Assembly (NCBI GenBank): GCA_019314425.1
Contig: JAFCZI010000050.1
Location: forward strand, 1 to 10,753
Length of the DNA stretch: 10,753 bases
From: Deltaproteobacteria bacterium
GTDB lineage: Bacteria > Desulfobacterota > DSM-4660 > Desulfatiglandales > Desulfatiglandaceae
Direction: 5' to 3'
Shown in pieces: positions 1 to 7,163 of this stretch. A program made the position numbers and the translations under genes. The notes beneath the pieces are model-generated. The model made no database searches, was not told the origin of the DNA, and worked only from the letters and a program-made list of their open reading frames with translations. The number at the start of each line of letters is the position of its first letter. Positions within the stretch are counted from its first letter, which is position 1.

Positions 1-2037
1 CTTCTGTTGCTTTTTTTCACGGTAAGGAACCTGGTCAAGCTGTTGTTCGAGCGAAAAAAAGGCATTATGGGGGCCAGGCTCAGGACGAAACTGGTGATGG
101 CCTTTGTGATCCTTTCCCTCCTGCCTACGACGATTCTTTTTTTTGTTTCAGCACAGTTTATTTCCTCATCCATAGACTATTGGTTTAACCTGCAGATTGA
201 AAGGTCCCTCAAATCGTCACTGGAGATGGGGCAGGACTACTACAACGGTATTACCGATGAAATGCTTTCTTTCGGCAACGTGTTAAGCCGGGTCATTACA
301 TACGAGGGGTTCTTAATTCCCGGAAAAAAAGAGGATCTTGAAAGATTCACCGATGAAAAAAGAAATGAATCCGGGCTGGCATCCTTGAAGGTCTTTTCCG
401 GAAAACGGGAAATGTTGTCGGTTTCAAAGGATCACCGCATTGATCTTACCTCCTTCAAGGGTCCTGAGAGAGATGTTCTGGATCATACGATTCTGGAGGG
501 GACCGATGGACGATATATACAATCGTCGCCGCACGGGGATCTTGTGGGGGGCGTGGTGCCGATCTTTTCACGAACAGAGTCCAAGGCCGTGGTGGGTCTG
601 CTGGTTCTGACCCGTTTTGTTCCGGGATCTTTTGTGAATCGGCTGCATGCCATTTCAAAAGGCCTTCAGGAATACCGACAACTCAAAATGCTGAAGACAC
701 CCATCAAGGCCACCCATATGATTACCCTTTCCATTGTAACCCTGTTGATTATCTTCACGTCCGTGTGGTTTGGGTTTTATATCTCCAAGGAAGTCACTGT
801 TCCCATAAATGAACTGGCTGAGGCGACCAACCGCATCGCCTCAGGGGATTACAACTTTTTTATTGATCTGGAAACAAAAGATGAGATGGGTCTGCTGGTG
901 AATTCATTTAATCGCATGACCCGGGATCTGAAAACCGGTAAAAACAGTCTGGAGTCAGCCAACCGGGAGTTGGTGAGCAGTAATCTGGAATTGGAGCAAC
1001 GTCGGCTGTATATGGAGATTGTTCTGAAAAATGTGGCCGCCGGGGTGGTGTCAGCCGATGCCAGAGGCCGAATCCTGACCATCAATAAATCTGCGGAAAG
1101 GATGCTCAATATCAAAGCGAAAAAGATCATTGGGAAGACCTACAAGGAGATCCTGTCCCGCGAAAACCGAAAAATCGTTGAAAACTTTATTCGAAATGAG
1201 GGGCTTCTTCGAAAAGGGTTTATGAATAAACAGGTTCGAATGTTAGTTGGAAATCGGCAGTTGACCCTGCTGGTGAGCCTGAATGTCCTTCGGGATGATC
1301 AGGGGAGGTACCTGGGGCTTGTGGCGGTTTTGGAGGATTTAACCGAGATTGAAAAGGCCCAGCGGATGGCCGCATGGCGAGAGGTGGCGAGGCGTATCGC
1401 CCATGAGGTCAAAAACCCGTTGACGCCCATTCAGCTTTCGGCGCAACGACTTAAGAAACGCTACGGTGAGAAGCTGGATGGTGAAGATGCCAAGGTGTTT
1501 CTCGAGTGTACGGGAATGATTATTACCCAGGTGGATGAACTGAAGCGTCTTGTCAATGAGTTTTCGAATTTTGCCCGCATGCCCGCAGCAAACCCGGCGC
1601 CTTCGGATCTCGGTGAAATTATCGAAGAATCTTTAACGCTTTACAGGGAAGCGCACAAGGACATTGCCTTTGTATTCAACCGTTCAGGGAAGGTGCCCAT
1701 TTTCAACCTGGACCGGGAGCAGCTCAGGCGCGTTATGATCAACCTGCTGGACAATGCCATTCAATCCATGGAAGGCAAGGGCGAGGTGGTGATTGATCTG
1801 GATTATGACAGTGTCTTGAAAATGGCTCGAATTGAGGTGGCGGATAACGGTCGGGGCATTGATCCCCAGAATAAGACAAGGTTGTTTGAACCCTATTTTT
1901 CCACTAAAAAGCATGGAACAGGCCTGGGGCTTGCCATCGTCAACACGATTATTACGGATCATGACGGGTTTATCAGGGTGAAGGACAATCACCCGACTGG
2001 AACGAAATTCATCATCGAACTGCCGACGCGGGCATGA
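1..2037 (+). CDS. ntrY: NtrY-like transmembrane PAS sensor histidine kinase, 5' end cut off by the window
   Basis: Membrane sensor kinase that autophosphorylates on histidine and passes the phosphate to a response regulator, classically NtrX. The frame is open to base 1, and the first readable residues resemble the cytoplasmic stretch that follows earlier membrane helices in NtrY, so the true start is upstream. Counting from base 7: a membrane helix at about 28-51, a periplasmic region to about 235, a second helix at 238-260, HAMP at 261-313, a short coiled stretch, PAS at about 336-448, then the dimerisation/phosphoacceptor domain with RRIAHEVKNPLTP (His466), and the ATPase domain with the N box around Asn583, DNGRG at 613-617, FEPYFSTK from 627 and GTGLGLAI at 637-644. 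All catalytic motifs are intact. No response regulator follows it; the next gene is waaA. The signal sensed cannot be read from the sequence. Kinase identity is certain, the NtrY subfamily likely. Confidence 0.9.
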   Translation, partial: LLLLFFTVRNLVKLLFERKKGIMGARLRTKLVMAFVILSLLPTTILFFVSAQFISSSIDYWFNLQIERSLKSSLEMGQDYYNGITDEMLSFGNVLSRVITYEGFLIPGKKEDLERFTDEKRNESGLASLKVFSGKREMLSVSKDHRIDLTSFKGPERDVLDHTILEGTDGRYIQSSPHGDLVGGVVPIFSRTESKAVVGLLVLTRFVPGSFVNRLHAISKGLQEYRQLKMLKTPIKATHMITLSIVTLLIIFTSVWFGFYISKEVTVPINELAEATNRIASGDYNFFIDLETKDEMGLLVNSFNRMTRDLKTGKNSLESANRELVSSNLELEQRRLYMEIVLKNVAAGVVSADARGRILTINKSAERMLNIKAKKIIGKTYKEILSRENRKIVENFIRNEGLLRKGFMNKQVRMLVGNRQLTLLVSLNVLRDDQGRYLGLVAVLEDLTEIEKAQRMAAWREVARRIAHEVKNPLTPIQLSAQRLKKRYGEKLDGEDAKVFLECTGMIITQVDELKRLVNEFSNFARMPAANPAPSDLGEIIEESLTLYREAHKDIAFVFNRSGKVPIFNLDREQLRRVMINLLDNAIQSMEGKGEVVIDLDYDSVLKMARIEVADNGRGIDPQNKTRLFEPYFSTKKHGTGLGLAIVNTIITDHDGFIRVKDNHPTGTKFIIELPTRA

Positions 2038-2060
2038 TTTATGATCGTTGCCGGTTGAAA

Positions 2061-2092
2061 AAAACCGTGAACCGATAACCGTGAACGGTTTT
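2061..2092 (+). repeat. Inverted and direct repeat cluster between the kinase gene and waaA
   Basis: AAAACCGT (2061-2068) and ACGGTTTT (2085-2092) form a perfect 8-bp inverted repeat with a 16-base spacer. A 10-base direct repeat, AACCGTGAAC, occurs at 2063-2072 and 2077-2086, 14 bases apart. A further CCGGTT at 2051-2056 could pair with AACCGs in the cluster, so alternative hairpins are possible. The cluster lies in the 76-base gap ahead of the preferred waaA start. It could be a protein-binding site, an mRNA hairpin or chance; the sequence does not decide. Confidence 0.4.
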
Positions 2093-2113
2093 CGCGGGGG
2101 GGCTGGGTATGGC

Positions 2114-3388
2114 ATGATGTTCTTATATCATTTTATGTGGGCATTTCCGTTGTTTTTTCTGGTCACGGTTGCTTCTTTTTCGGGAAGCAAACGCTTAAGG
2201 GAGCGGCTTTCCCTGGACCTGCCGAAAGGTTTGCCCAAAAAAGGCAACCTCTGGGTTCATGCCCTTTCGGTGGGGGAAGTGCTTTCCGCTGTTCCTCTGG
2301 TGGCGAAACTGAAAGGGGCGTTTCCCGAAAAAGACATTGTGCTTTCCGTGACCACCCGAAGCGGTATGGCGTTGGCATCGGAAAAATTTTCAGGCCAGGT
2401 CGCGTGTATCATGACGCTGCCGTTGGATGCCTGGTGGTGCACAAGACGCATGATCAACTGTGTGAGGCCTTCGGTGTTCATTTTGGTTGAAACGGATTTG
2501 TGGCCCGGATTGCTCGGTTTCTTGAAACAGAAGGGTGTCAGGAGTCTTCTGGTGAACGGTCGGATTTCTCCCCGCACCCTGAAATCCTACAAAAAGGCGC
2601 CGGGTGTGGTGAGGCGCATGTTTGCTCCTTTAGCGTACTGCCTCATGCAAACGGATCTGGACCGGGACAGGTTGCTGCAGTTGGGGATGGCCCGAGAAAA
2701 AGTGATCACCACGGGCAATATCAAATTTGATCGCGAAATGTTCACCATGGACGCGCATAAAAAAGGGGAATGGCTGGAAACACTCGGGCTGAAACCGGAA
2801 ATGCAGCTCTGGGTGGCCGGCAGCACCCACGAAGGTGAAGAGATTGTACTGTTGCGGGTGTTTCAGGATCTGAAACGGGAATTTCCTTTGTTGCGTCTGA
2901 TTGTCGCACCGCGAGATGTGGGCAGATCCTACGAAATTTCGCGTATGATCCGCAATCAGGGCATGGCGGTGGCGTTGAGAACAACGGTCTCAAAAAAAAG
3001 CCATCCCTATGATGTTCTGGTCCTGGATACGGTGGGTGAATTGGGATATGTTTACGGCCTGGGCAGCACCGCGTTTGTGGGTGGAAGTTTTGTCCCCATC
3101 GGCGGGCATAACCTGCTGGAGCCTGCCCATTGGGGTATTCCAGTGCTTTTCGGCCCCCATACCCACAATTTTGAATTGATGTCGGAATCGATTCTGAAGA
3201 CCGGCGGGGGCTTCCGGGTTCAGGATGGCGCCGAACTTTATGATGTCATGGAACGTCTGCTGTCGGATTCGGCATTGCGCGAACGGATGGGGGGCAGGGC
3301 GAAGTCATTTGTGGTTGAGAACCGTGGGGCGCTTGAGCGGGTTATGGGTTATATTGAACATATCCGGAGCGCGAATCGAGTCGGCTGA
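2114..3388 (+). CDS. waaA: 3-deoxy-D-manno-octulosonic acid (Kdo) transferase WaaA/KdtA
   Basis: Inner-membrane-bound GT30 enzyme that transfers Kdo from CMP-Kdo to the tetraacylated lipid A precursor, the first step of core building. I chose the ATG at 2114: it gives 424 residues, the family's usual length (E. coli about 425), and places the single N-terminal membrane anchor (MMFLYHFMWAFPLFFLVTVA) at the start. An in-frame TTG at 2048 would add 22 residues of unlikely sequence. A G-rich stretch at 2096-2102 may serve as a weak ribosome site. Seen motifs: HALSVGEVLSA with the catalytic Glu at about residue 55, the GSTHEGEE segment, APRDVGRSYE, and the CMP-binding C-terminal part FVGGSFVPIGGHNLLEPA followed by LFGPHTHNF. 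Whether it adds one or more Kdo residues cannot be told from sequence. Its stop overlaps the lpxK start by one base (TGATG). Confidence 0.95.
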   Translation: MMFLYHFMWAFPLFFLVTVASFSGSKRLRERLSLDLPKGLPKKGNLWVHALSVGEVLSAVPLVAKLKGAFPEKDIVLSVTTRSGMALASEKFSGQVACIMTLPLDAWWCTRRMINCVRPSVFILVETDLWPGLLGFLKQKGVRSLLVNGRISPRTLKSYKKAPGVVRRMFAPLAYCLMQTDLDRDRLLQLGMAREKVITTGNIKFDREMFTMDAHKKGEWLETLGLKPEMQLWVAGSTHEGEEIVLLRVFQDLKREFPLLRLIVAPRDVGRSYEISRMIRNQGMAVALRTTVSKKSHPYDVLVLDTVGELGYVYGLGSTAFVGGSFVPIGGHNLLEPAHWGIPVLFGPHTHNFELMSESILKTGGGFRVQDGAELYDVMERLLSDSALRERMGGRAKSFVVENRGALERVMGYIEHIRSANRVG

Positions 3389-4485
3389 TGGGGGGATTTC
3401 TGCACAGAATAGACTGGTCATCCATTCACCGGGAGAAGTCCCTCAAGTTTTATACGCCCGCGTTGGCGTTTTTTTCGTTGTTATATGGTTTCGTACAAAG
3501 GCTTCGGTATGCCGCATATGGCCTGGGGCTCTTAAAGAAAAAAAGATTGCCGGGGTTTGTGGTGAGTGTGGGGAATCTTACCGCCGGCGGTACGGGTAAA
3601 ACACCGGCGGTTGCGGCGCTGGCAAAATGGGCGTTGTCTGAAAAAATCCAAGGGTGTATCATTTCGAGGGGATATGGCGGGCGGTACAAAAGCCGCGTGT
3701 TGGCGGTATCCGACGGACAGCGGATCCTGGCGGATTCCCGGTTGGCGGGAGACGAGCCGGTACTGTTGGCCCGTAAGGTTCCCGGAATTCCCGTGATATT
3801 GTCCGGAGAGCGTTATCGGGCGGGAATGTATGCCCATGAAAAGTTCGGGTCCGATTTTTTTATTATGGATGATGGATTTCAGCATATGCAGTTGGAGCGG
3901 GATTTGAACCTGGTGCTGATGGATGCAGCCCACCCCTTCGGGAATGGGCATCTCCTGCCATGGGGACCGCTGAGAGAGCCGCTGGACCAATTGGCACGCG
4001 CGGACGCCTTTATCCTGACGCGGTTTAAGGATGATCGCGACGGGCGGTCATTGGCTTTCTTGAAAGAACACTATCCCCACATCCCCGTTTTCTGTGCGGA
4101 TCACGTGCCGGACAAGGTAGTTTTTCCCTGTTTGGATCAGGTGTTTTCTCCCCAAATGTTAAATGGAAAACGGGTGGTGGCTTTTGCCGGAATCGGCGAC
4201 CCCGGGGTGTTTCGAGAGACTTTGATGGAAATGGGTGCTGAGGTGGTTGATTTTTGTGGGTTTAAAGATCATTATTCCTACAAAAAAGAGGATCTTTCCC
4301 GCCTTGTTCGGTTGAAATCGCAAACAGACGCCCAGTACATTCTGACCACCGAAAAAGACTGGATGAGAATTGCCGCTATTTGGCCGGATTGTTCGGAAAT
4401 CGCTTATTTGAGTATCCAATTTTCCTTCCGGCCGGGGCAGGAAGAGATCTTCAGGATAATAGATCATGCGTTTAGAAAAAAATAA
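3388..4485 (+). CDS. lpxK: Tetraacyldisaccharide 4'-kinase LpxK
   Basis: ATP-dependent inner-membrane kinase that phosphorylates the 4' position of the tetraacyl disaccharide 1-phosphate to give lipid IVA. The 365-residue length is close to the family's. A hydrophobic N-terminal segment (about 21-37) fits the membrane-anchoring helix. The P-loop VGNLTAGGTGKTP lies at 61-73, followed by ISRGYGGRY (91-100), LAGDEP (119-124), the conserved DDGFQH at 161-166 and GNGHLLPWGPLREP from 185. All are intact. The ATG overlaps the waaA stop by one base with no strong ribosome site, suggesting translational coupling. The 3' end overlaps the acyltransferase start at 4466 by 20 bases. Kinase and Kdo transferase adjacent to each other is a common arrangement in lipid A gene clusters. 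Confidence 0.96.
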   Translation: MGGFLHRIDWSSIHREKSLKFYTPALAFFSLLYGFVQRLRYAAYGLGLLKKKRLPGFVVSVGNLTAGGTGKTPAVAALAKWALSEKIQGCIISRGYGGRYKSRVLAVSDGQRILADSRLAGDEPVLLARKVPGIPVILSGERYRAGMYAHEKFGSDFFIMDDGFQHMQLERDLNLVLMDAAHPFGNGHLLPWGPLREPLDQLARADAFILTRFKDDRDGRSLAFLKEHYPHIPVFCADHVPDKVVFPCLDQVFSPQMLNGKRVVAFAGIGDPGVFRETLMEMGAEVVDFCGFKDHYSYKKEDLSRLVRLKSQTDAQYILTTEKDWMRIAAIWPDCSEIAYLSIQFSFRPGQEEIFRIIDHAFRKK

Positions 4486-5390
4486 AATATTTTCGATGGC
4501 CATATCCCTGGCCCTCAACGGTTTGGTGGAGCTCCTGAGACTTATCCCCATTCGTGCGGGACAATTCCTGGGTCGTATGCTGGGACGATTCTTAGGGATT
4601 GCAGCGGTGGGGCGATGAAGTCGTCTTTAAACGGCCTGCGAATGGTTTTTGGCGATCGGATGTCGGAGAAAGAGCTGAGAAAACTGAATCGCCGGGTGGT
4701 GCTTCATTTCGCACAAATGCTGTTTGTGAAGTGCCCCACATTTTGAGTCTGAATTTGAACAATCTGCATCGGTATGTGGTTTTCGAAAACGAACAGGCCC
4801 TGACCGAGGCCTTGGCCAGGGGAAAGGGATGTTTTCTTCTGACAGGTCATTTCGGAAACTGGGAGCTCATGAGCGCGGCTGTTGCCCTCAAGTTTAAAAC
4901 CAGCGGGCTCGCGGTGGCGCGACCCGCGGATTTTGCACCGGTCGAAGAATTGTTGATGCGCCTGCGGACCCGATTCGGCGCTGAAATCATTCCCAAGAAA
5001 AAGGCCATGAAAAAATTGTTGCGGGGCACCCGGGAAAACAAGGCCATGGGCATTCTGCTGGATCAAAATGTGGACTGGTATGAAGGGGTCTTCGTTCAAT
5101 TCATGGGCCAGCGGGCCTGTACCAATAAGGGCCTGGCGTTGATTGCCATGAAAACAGGTTCGCCGGTGGTTCCCGTGTTCAGTGTGCGACAGCCCGATGG
5201 CCGGTACCGCGTGGTGTTTGAAAATGAGGTGGCGCTGGTTCGTTCCGAAAGCAAACTGGGCGATACGGAAGAGAATACGGCGGAATTCAACAGGATTATC
5301 AACAAATATATTTATTGGTATCCGGACCAATGGTTTTGGTTCCACAAACGCTGGAAAACCAGGCCCAGTTGTCCATTTCCACGGAAATGA
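4466..5390 (+). pseudogene. LpxL/HtrB-family late lipid A acyltransferase, broken by two apparent -1 frameshifts
   Basis: Family members are inner-membrane enzymes that add secondary acyl chains from acyl-ACP to (Kdo-)lipid IVA. The coding sequence runs through all three frames. Segment 1, from ATG 4466 (AGGAT at 4453-4457 as ribosome site), encodes 50 residues including an N-terminal hydrophobic helix and LGRMLGRFLG, and hits TGA at 4616. Segment 2 continues in another frame from 4615 (MKSSLNGLRMVFG to HFAQMLFV) and would end at TGA 4744. Segment 3 resumes in the third frame at about 4728 (EVPHILSLN) and runs to 5390. Adding one base near 4609-4616 and one near 4726-4730 gives exactly 308 residues, the usual family length, with the catalytic HFGNWE at His129/Glu134, matching the His/Glu spacing and position of E. 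coli LpxL. Downstream motifs ILLDQN, TNKGLALIA and KRWKTRP are intact. It is either a recent pseudogene or an intact gene with sequencing errors. LpxL versus LpxM-type acyl position is unresolved. Confidence 0.85.
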
Positions 5391-5431
5391 TGGCGTTTAG
5401 GACAAACAAAATACCGTAACGAGGATGGGCA

Positions 5432-6499
5432 TTGAAGGTTTCCTGTGGCAGAAGAATTGAAAAAGGCCGGATCGAGCGGATATTGATCCGCGCCACCAAT
5501 TGGGTGGGGGATGCGGTCATGACCCTCCCGGCCCTGGAAGCGGTGAGGGAGAATTTCCCGGGTCGGCATATCACAGTCCTGGCAAAACCCTGGGTCGCGC
5601 CTCTTTTCGAAAACCATCCCGCTGTTGACCGGGTTCTGGCTTTGGACAAGGGCAATGGCGCCAGGGCCGGTTTTGTTGAGATGTTGAGGGTCAGTCGTCT
5701 AATTCGAAAAGAACGGTTCGATCTGGCCATTCTTTTTCAAAACGCCTTTGAAGCGGCCCTTCTGGCCTTTCTGGGCCGGGTCAAACTGCGGGTCGGTTAC
5801 AAGACCGATGGCAGAGGTTTTATGCTTACCCATGGTGTGTCTCGAACTGAAAAGATATTGAGAACTCACCAGGTGGAGTACTATTGTGCGATTCTGCGTG
5901 CTGTGGGGTGGCCCGCCGAAGACAGAGACCCGGTGCTTCATGTGGGTCGTGAGGTTCGGGAACAGGCGCTCGGGATTTTAAAGTCCAAGGGTGTTGATTC
6001 CCGTGATTTTATTGTGGGTTTGAGTCCCGGGGCGGTGTTTGGAAGCGCGAAACGATGGCAGCCCGATCGATTTTCCGAGATTGGCGACCGGGTGGTTGAA
6101 AGATGGGGCGCCAGTGTTGTTGTGTTCGGTAGCGACGGGGAAAAGGCCATTGGAGATCGCGTCTGTGCGGCCATGAAACACGAGGCCTTGAACCTTTGCG
6201 GAAAGACATCATTACGGGTGGCCATGGGCGCCATGAGCCTGTGCCGCTTTTTTGTAACCAATGATTCAGGATTGATGCATATGGCTTCGGCGCTCGGGCT
6301 TCCCACCGTGGCCGTGTTCGGTTCCACGGATCATGTGACCACGGGTCCCAGGGGTCCTGAAACCAGAATTGTGAGGCGTGGGGCATCGTGCGCGCCGTGT
6401 TTGAAGCAGGAATGCCCGACCGATCACCGGTGTATGCTGGACATCACACCTGAAATGGTCTGGGAAACAATGGAAGCGTTGAGGAGGGATGTCTCTTGA
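5432..6499 (+). CDS. waaF: Lipopolysaccharide heptosyltransferase II (WaaF), GT9
   Basis: Cytoplasmic-face GT-B enzyme that transfers the second L,D-heptose from ADP-heptose to the inner core. The 355-residue protein shows RILIRATNWVGDAVM at 16-30 (the GD loop of the acceptor side), LSPGAVFGSAKRW at 197-209 (the nucleotide-sugar site, typical of WaaF) and TNDSGLMHMASALG at 276-289. The start used is TTG 5432, with GAGG at 5421-5424 seven bases ahead. An ATG at 5425 is in another frame and closes after 11 codons, and the next in-frame TTG would cut off the first beta strand. Near the C-terminus four cysteines (320, 323, 328, 334) form a compact cluster. A 41-base gap separates it from the disrupted acyltransferase gene; the 3' end overlaps gmhB. 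Confidence 0.92.
   Translation: MKVSCGRRIEKGRIERILIRATNWVGDAVMTLPALEAVRENFPGRHITVLAKPWVAPLFENHPAVDRVLALDKGNGARAGFVEMLRVSRLIRKERFDLAILFQNAFEAALLAFLGRVKLRVGYKTDGRGFMLTHGVSRTEKILRTHQVEYYCAILRAVGWPAEDRDPVLHVGREVREQALGILKSKGVDSRDFIVGLSPGAVFGSAKRWQPDRFSEIGDRVVERWGASVVVFGSDGEKAIGDRVCAAMKHEALNLCGKTSLRVAMGAMSLCRFFVTNDSGLMHMASALGLPTVAVFGSTDHVTTGPRGPETRIVRRGASCAPCLKQECPTDHRCMLDITPEMVWETMEALRRDVS
6482..6487 (+). promoter_or_regulatory. Strong ribosome binding site that decides the TTG start of gmhB
   Basis: AGGAGG, a perfect Shine-Dalgarno match, lies inside the last codons of waaF, eight bases ahead of the TTG at 6496. It supports the non-ATG start: the next in-frame ATG (6517) would remove the first beta strand leading into the catalytic DRDGT motif and has no comparable site at proper spacing. 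Confidence 0.8.
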
Positions 6500-7062
6500 A
6501 AAAACCGGCTGTTTTTATGGATCGTGACGGCACTGTCAATGAGCAGATGGGATATATCAATCATTTGGACCGCTTTGTGCTGCTGCCGGGGGTTGGGAAA
6601 GCAATCCGCTTACTCAATGATGCCGGCTACCTCGCCATCATCGTGAGCAACCAGTCCGGGGTGGCGCGGGGGTATTTTCCCATTGACCTGGTTCATCGGG
6701 TGCACGAAAAGATGAAAGCCCTTATCAAGGAAGATGGCGCAACCCTTGACGGCATCTATTTCTGCCCCCATTACCCCAATGGAAAGGTTCCCCCATACGG
6801 TATGACCTGTGATTGCCGAAAGCCTAAGCCCGGCCTGATCGGAGAGGCTTGCAAAACCTTTGATATTGATATGGAGAATTCTTACGTGATCGGGGACCGG
6901 TGTACCGATATTGAGATGGCGCATGAGGCGGGTCTGAAGGGGATCATGGTCAAGACCGGTTATGGCATGGGAGATCTGGAATACGTTTTTCCGCAGCTCC
7001 CGTTTCAGCCTTTTCATGTGGCGGAAAACCTTTCAGATGCGGTACAATGGATTCTCGGTTGA
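6496..7062 (+). CDS. gmhB: D-glycero-D-manno-heptose 1,7-bisphosphate 7-phosphatase GmhB
   Basis: Cytoplasmic HAD-superfamily phosphatase that removes the 7-phosphate from heptose 1,7-bisphosphate on the way to ADP-heptose, the donor used by the two flanking heptosyltransferases. The 188 residues match family length. Motif I is FMDRDGTVNE with nucleophile Asp9 and acid/base Asp11; motif II is SNQSG at 51-55; the zinc-site residues Cys90, His92, Cys105 and Cys107 lie in FCPHYP and TCDCRKPKPG; motif IV is GDRCTDIEMA from 133. All are intact. The TTG start overlaps the waaF stop (TTGA), so the two are likely translationally coupled. Sequence alone does not settle alpha- versus beta-anomer preference; the LPS setting suggests the ADP-heptose route. 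Confidence 0.95.
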   Translation: MKKPAVFMDRDGTVNEQMGYINHLDRFVLLPGVGKAIRLLNDAGYLAIIVSNQSGVARGYFPIDLVHRVHEKMKALIKEDGATLDGIYFCPHYPNGKVPPYGMTCDCRKPKPGLIGEACKTFDIDMENSYVIGDRCTDIEMAHEAGLKGIMVKTGYGMGDLEYVFPQLPFQPFHVAENLSDAVQWILG

Positions 7063-7099
7063 GACACAAGGGCGGGCCGGGCGAACCCCGATTGGTTTC

Positions 7100-7124
7100 G
7101 TAGGGGCGGGTCTTGTGCCCGCTC
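7100..7124 (+). repeat. Dispersed palindromic repeat, copy 1
   Basis: A 25-base element beginning GTAGGGGCGGG, then TCTTGTG, then CCCGCTC. The arms GGGCGGG and CCCGCTC pair through seven positions with one G-T wobble. It differs from copy 2 (8472-8496) at one base of 25, and similarity extends a few bases upstream (GGTTTC). It sits in the 101-base gap between gmhB and waaC, the only sizeable interruption in this part of the operon. The rest of the gap is C/G-rich upstream of the repeat and shows no convincing promoter. Reading through it in one frame gives the peptide VGAGLVPAL, which is a by-product of the repeat, not a protein. Confidence 0.8.
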
Positions 7125-7163
7125 TAGTGACACCGTCTGCCCCAATGGTGTTCCAATTTATTT

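Noticed and set aside
2048..2113. TTG-initiated 22-residue N-terminal extension of WaaA
   Set aside because: The extension covers the repeat cluster and would push the membrane anchor away from the N-terminus. The ATG at 2114 gives the usual family length.
4704..5345. Long minus-strand open frame (213 codons) opposite the acyltransferase gene
   Set aside because: It is antisense to well-supported acyltransferase sequence containing HFGNWE and ILLDQN, shows no recognisable domain, and has no ribosome site or operon context.
5425..5460. ATG-started 11-codon frame ahead of waaF as a leader peptide or a third frameshift
   Set aside because: The ribosome site abuts this ATG with no spacing but is well placed for the TTG at 5432. 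The peptide shows no attenuation signature and does not resemble a WaaF N-terminus.
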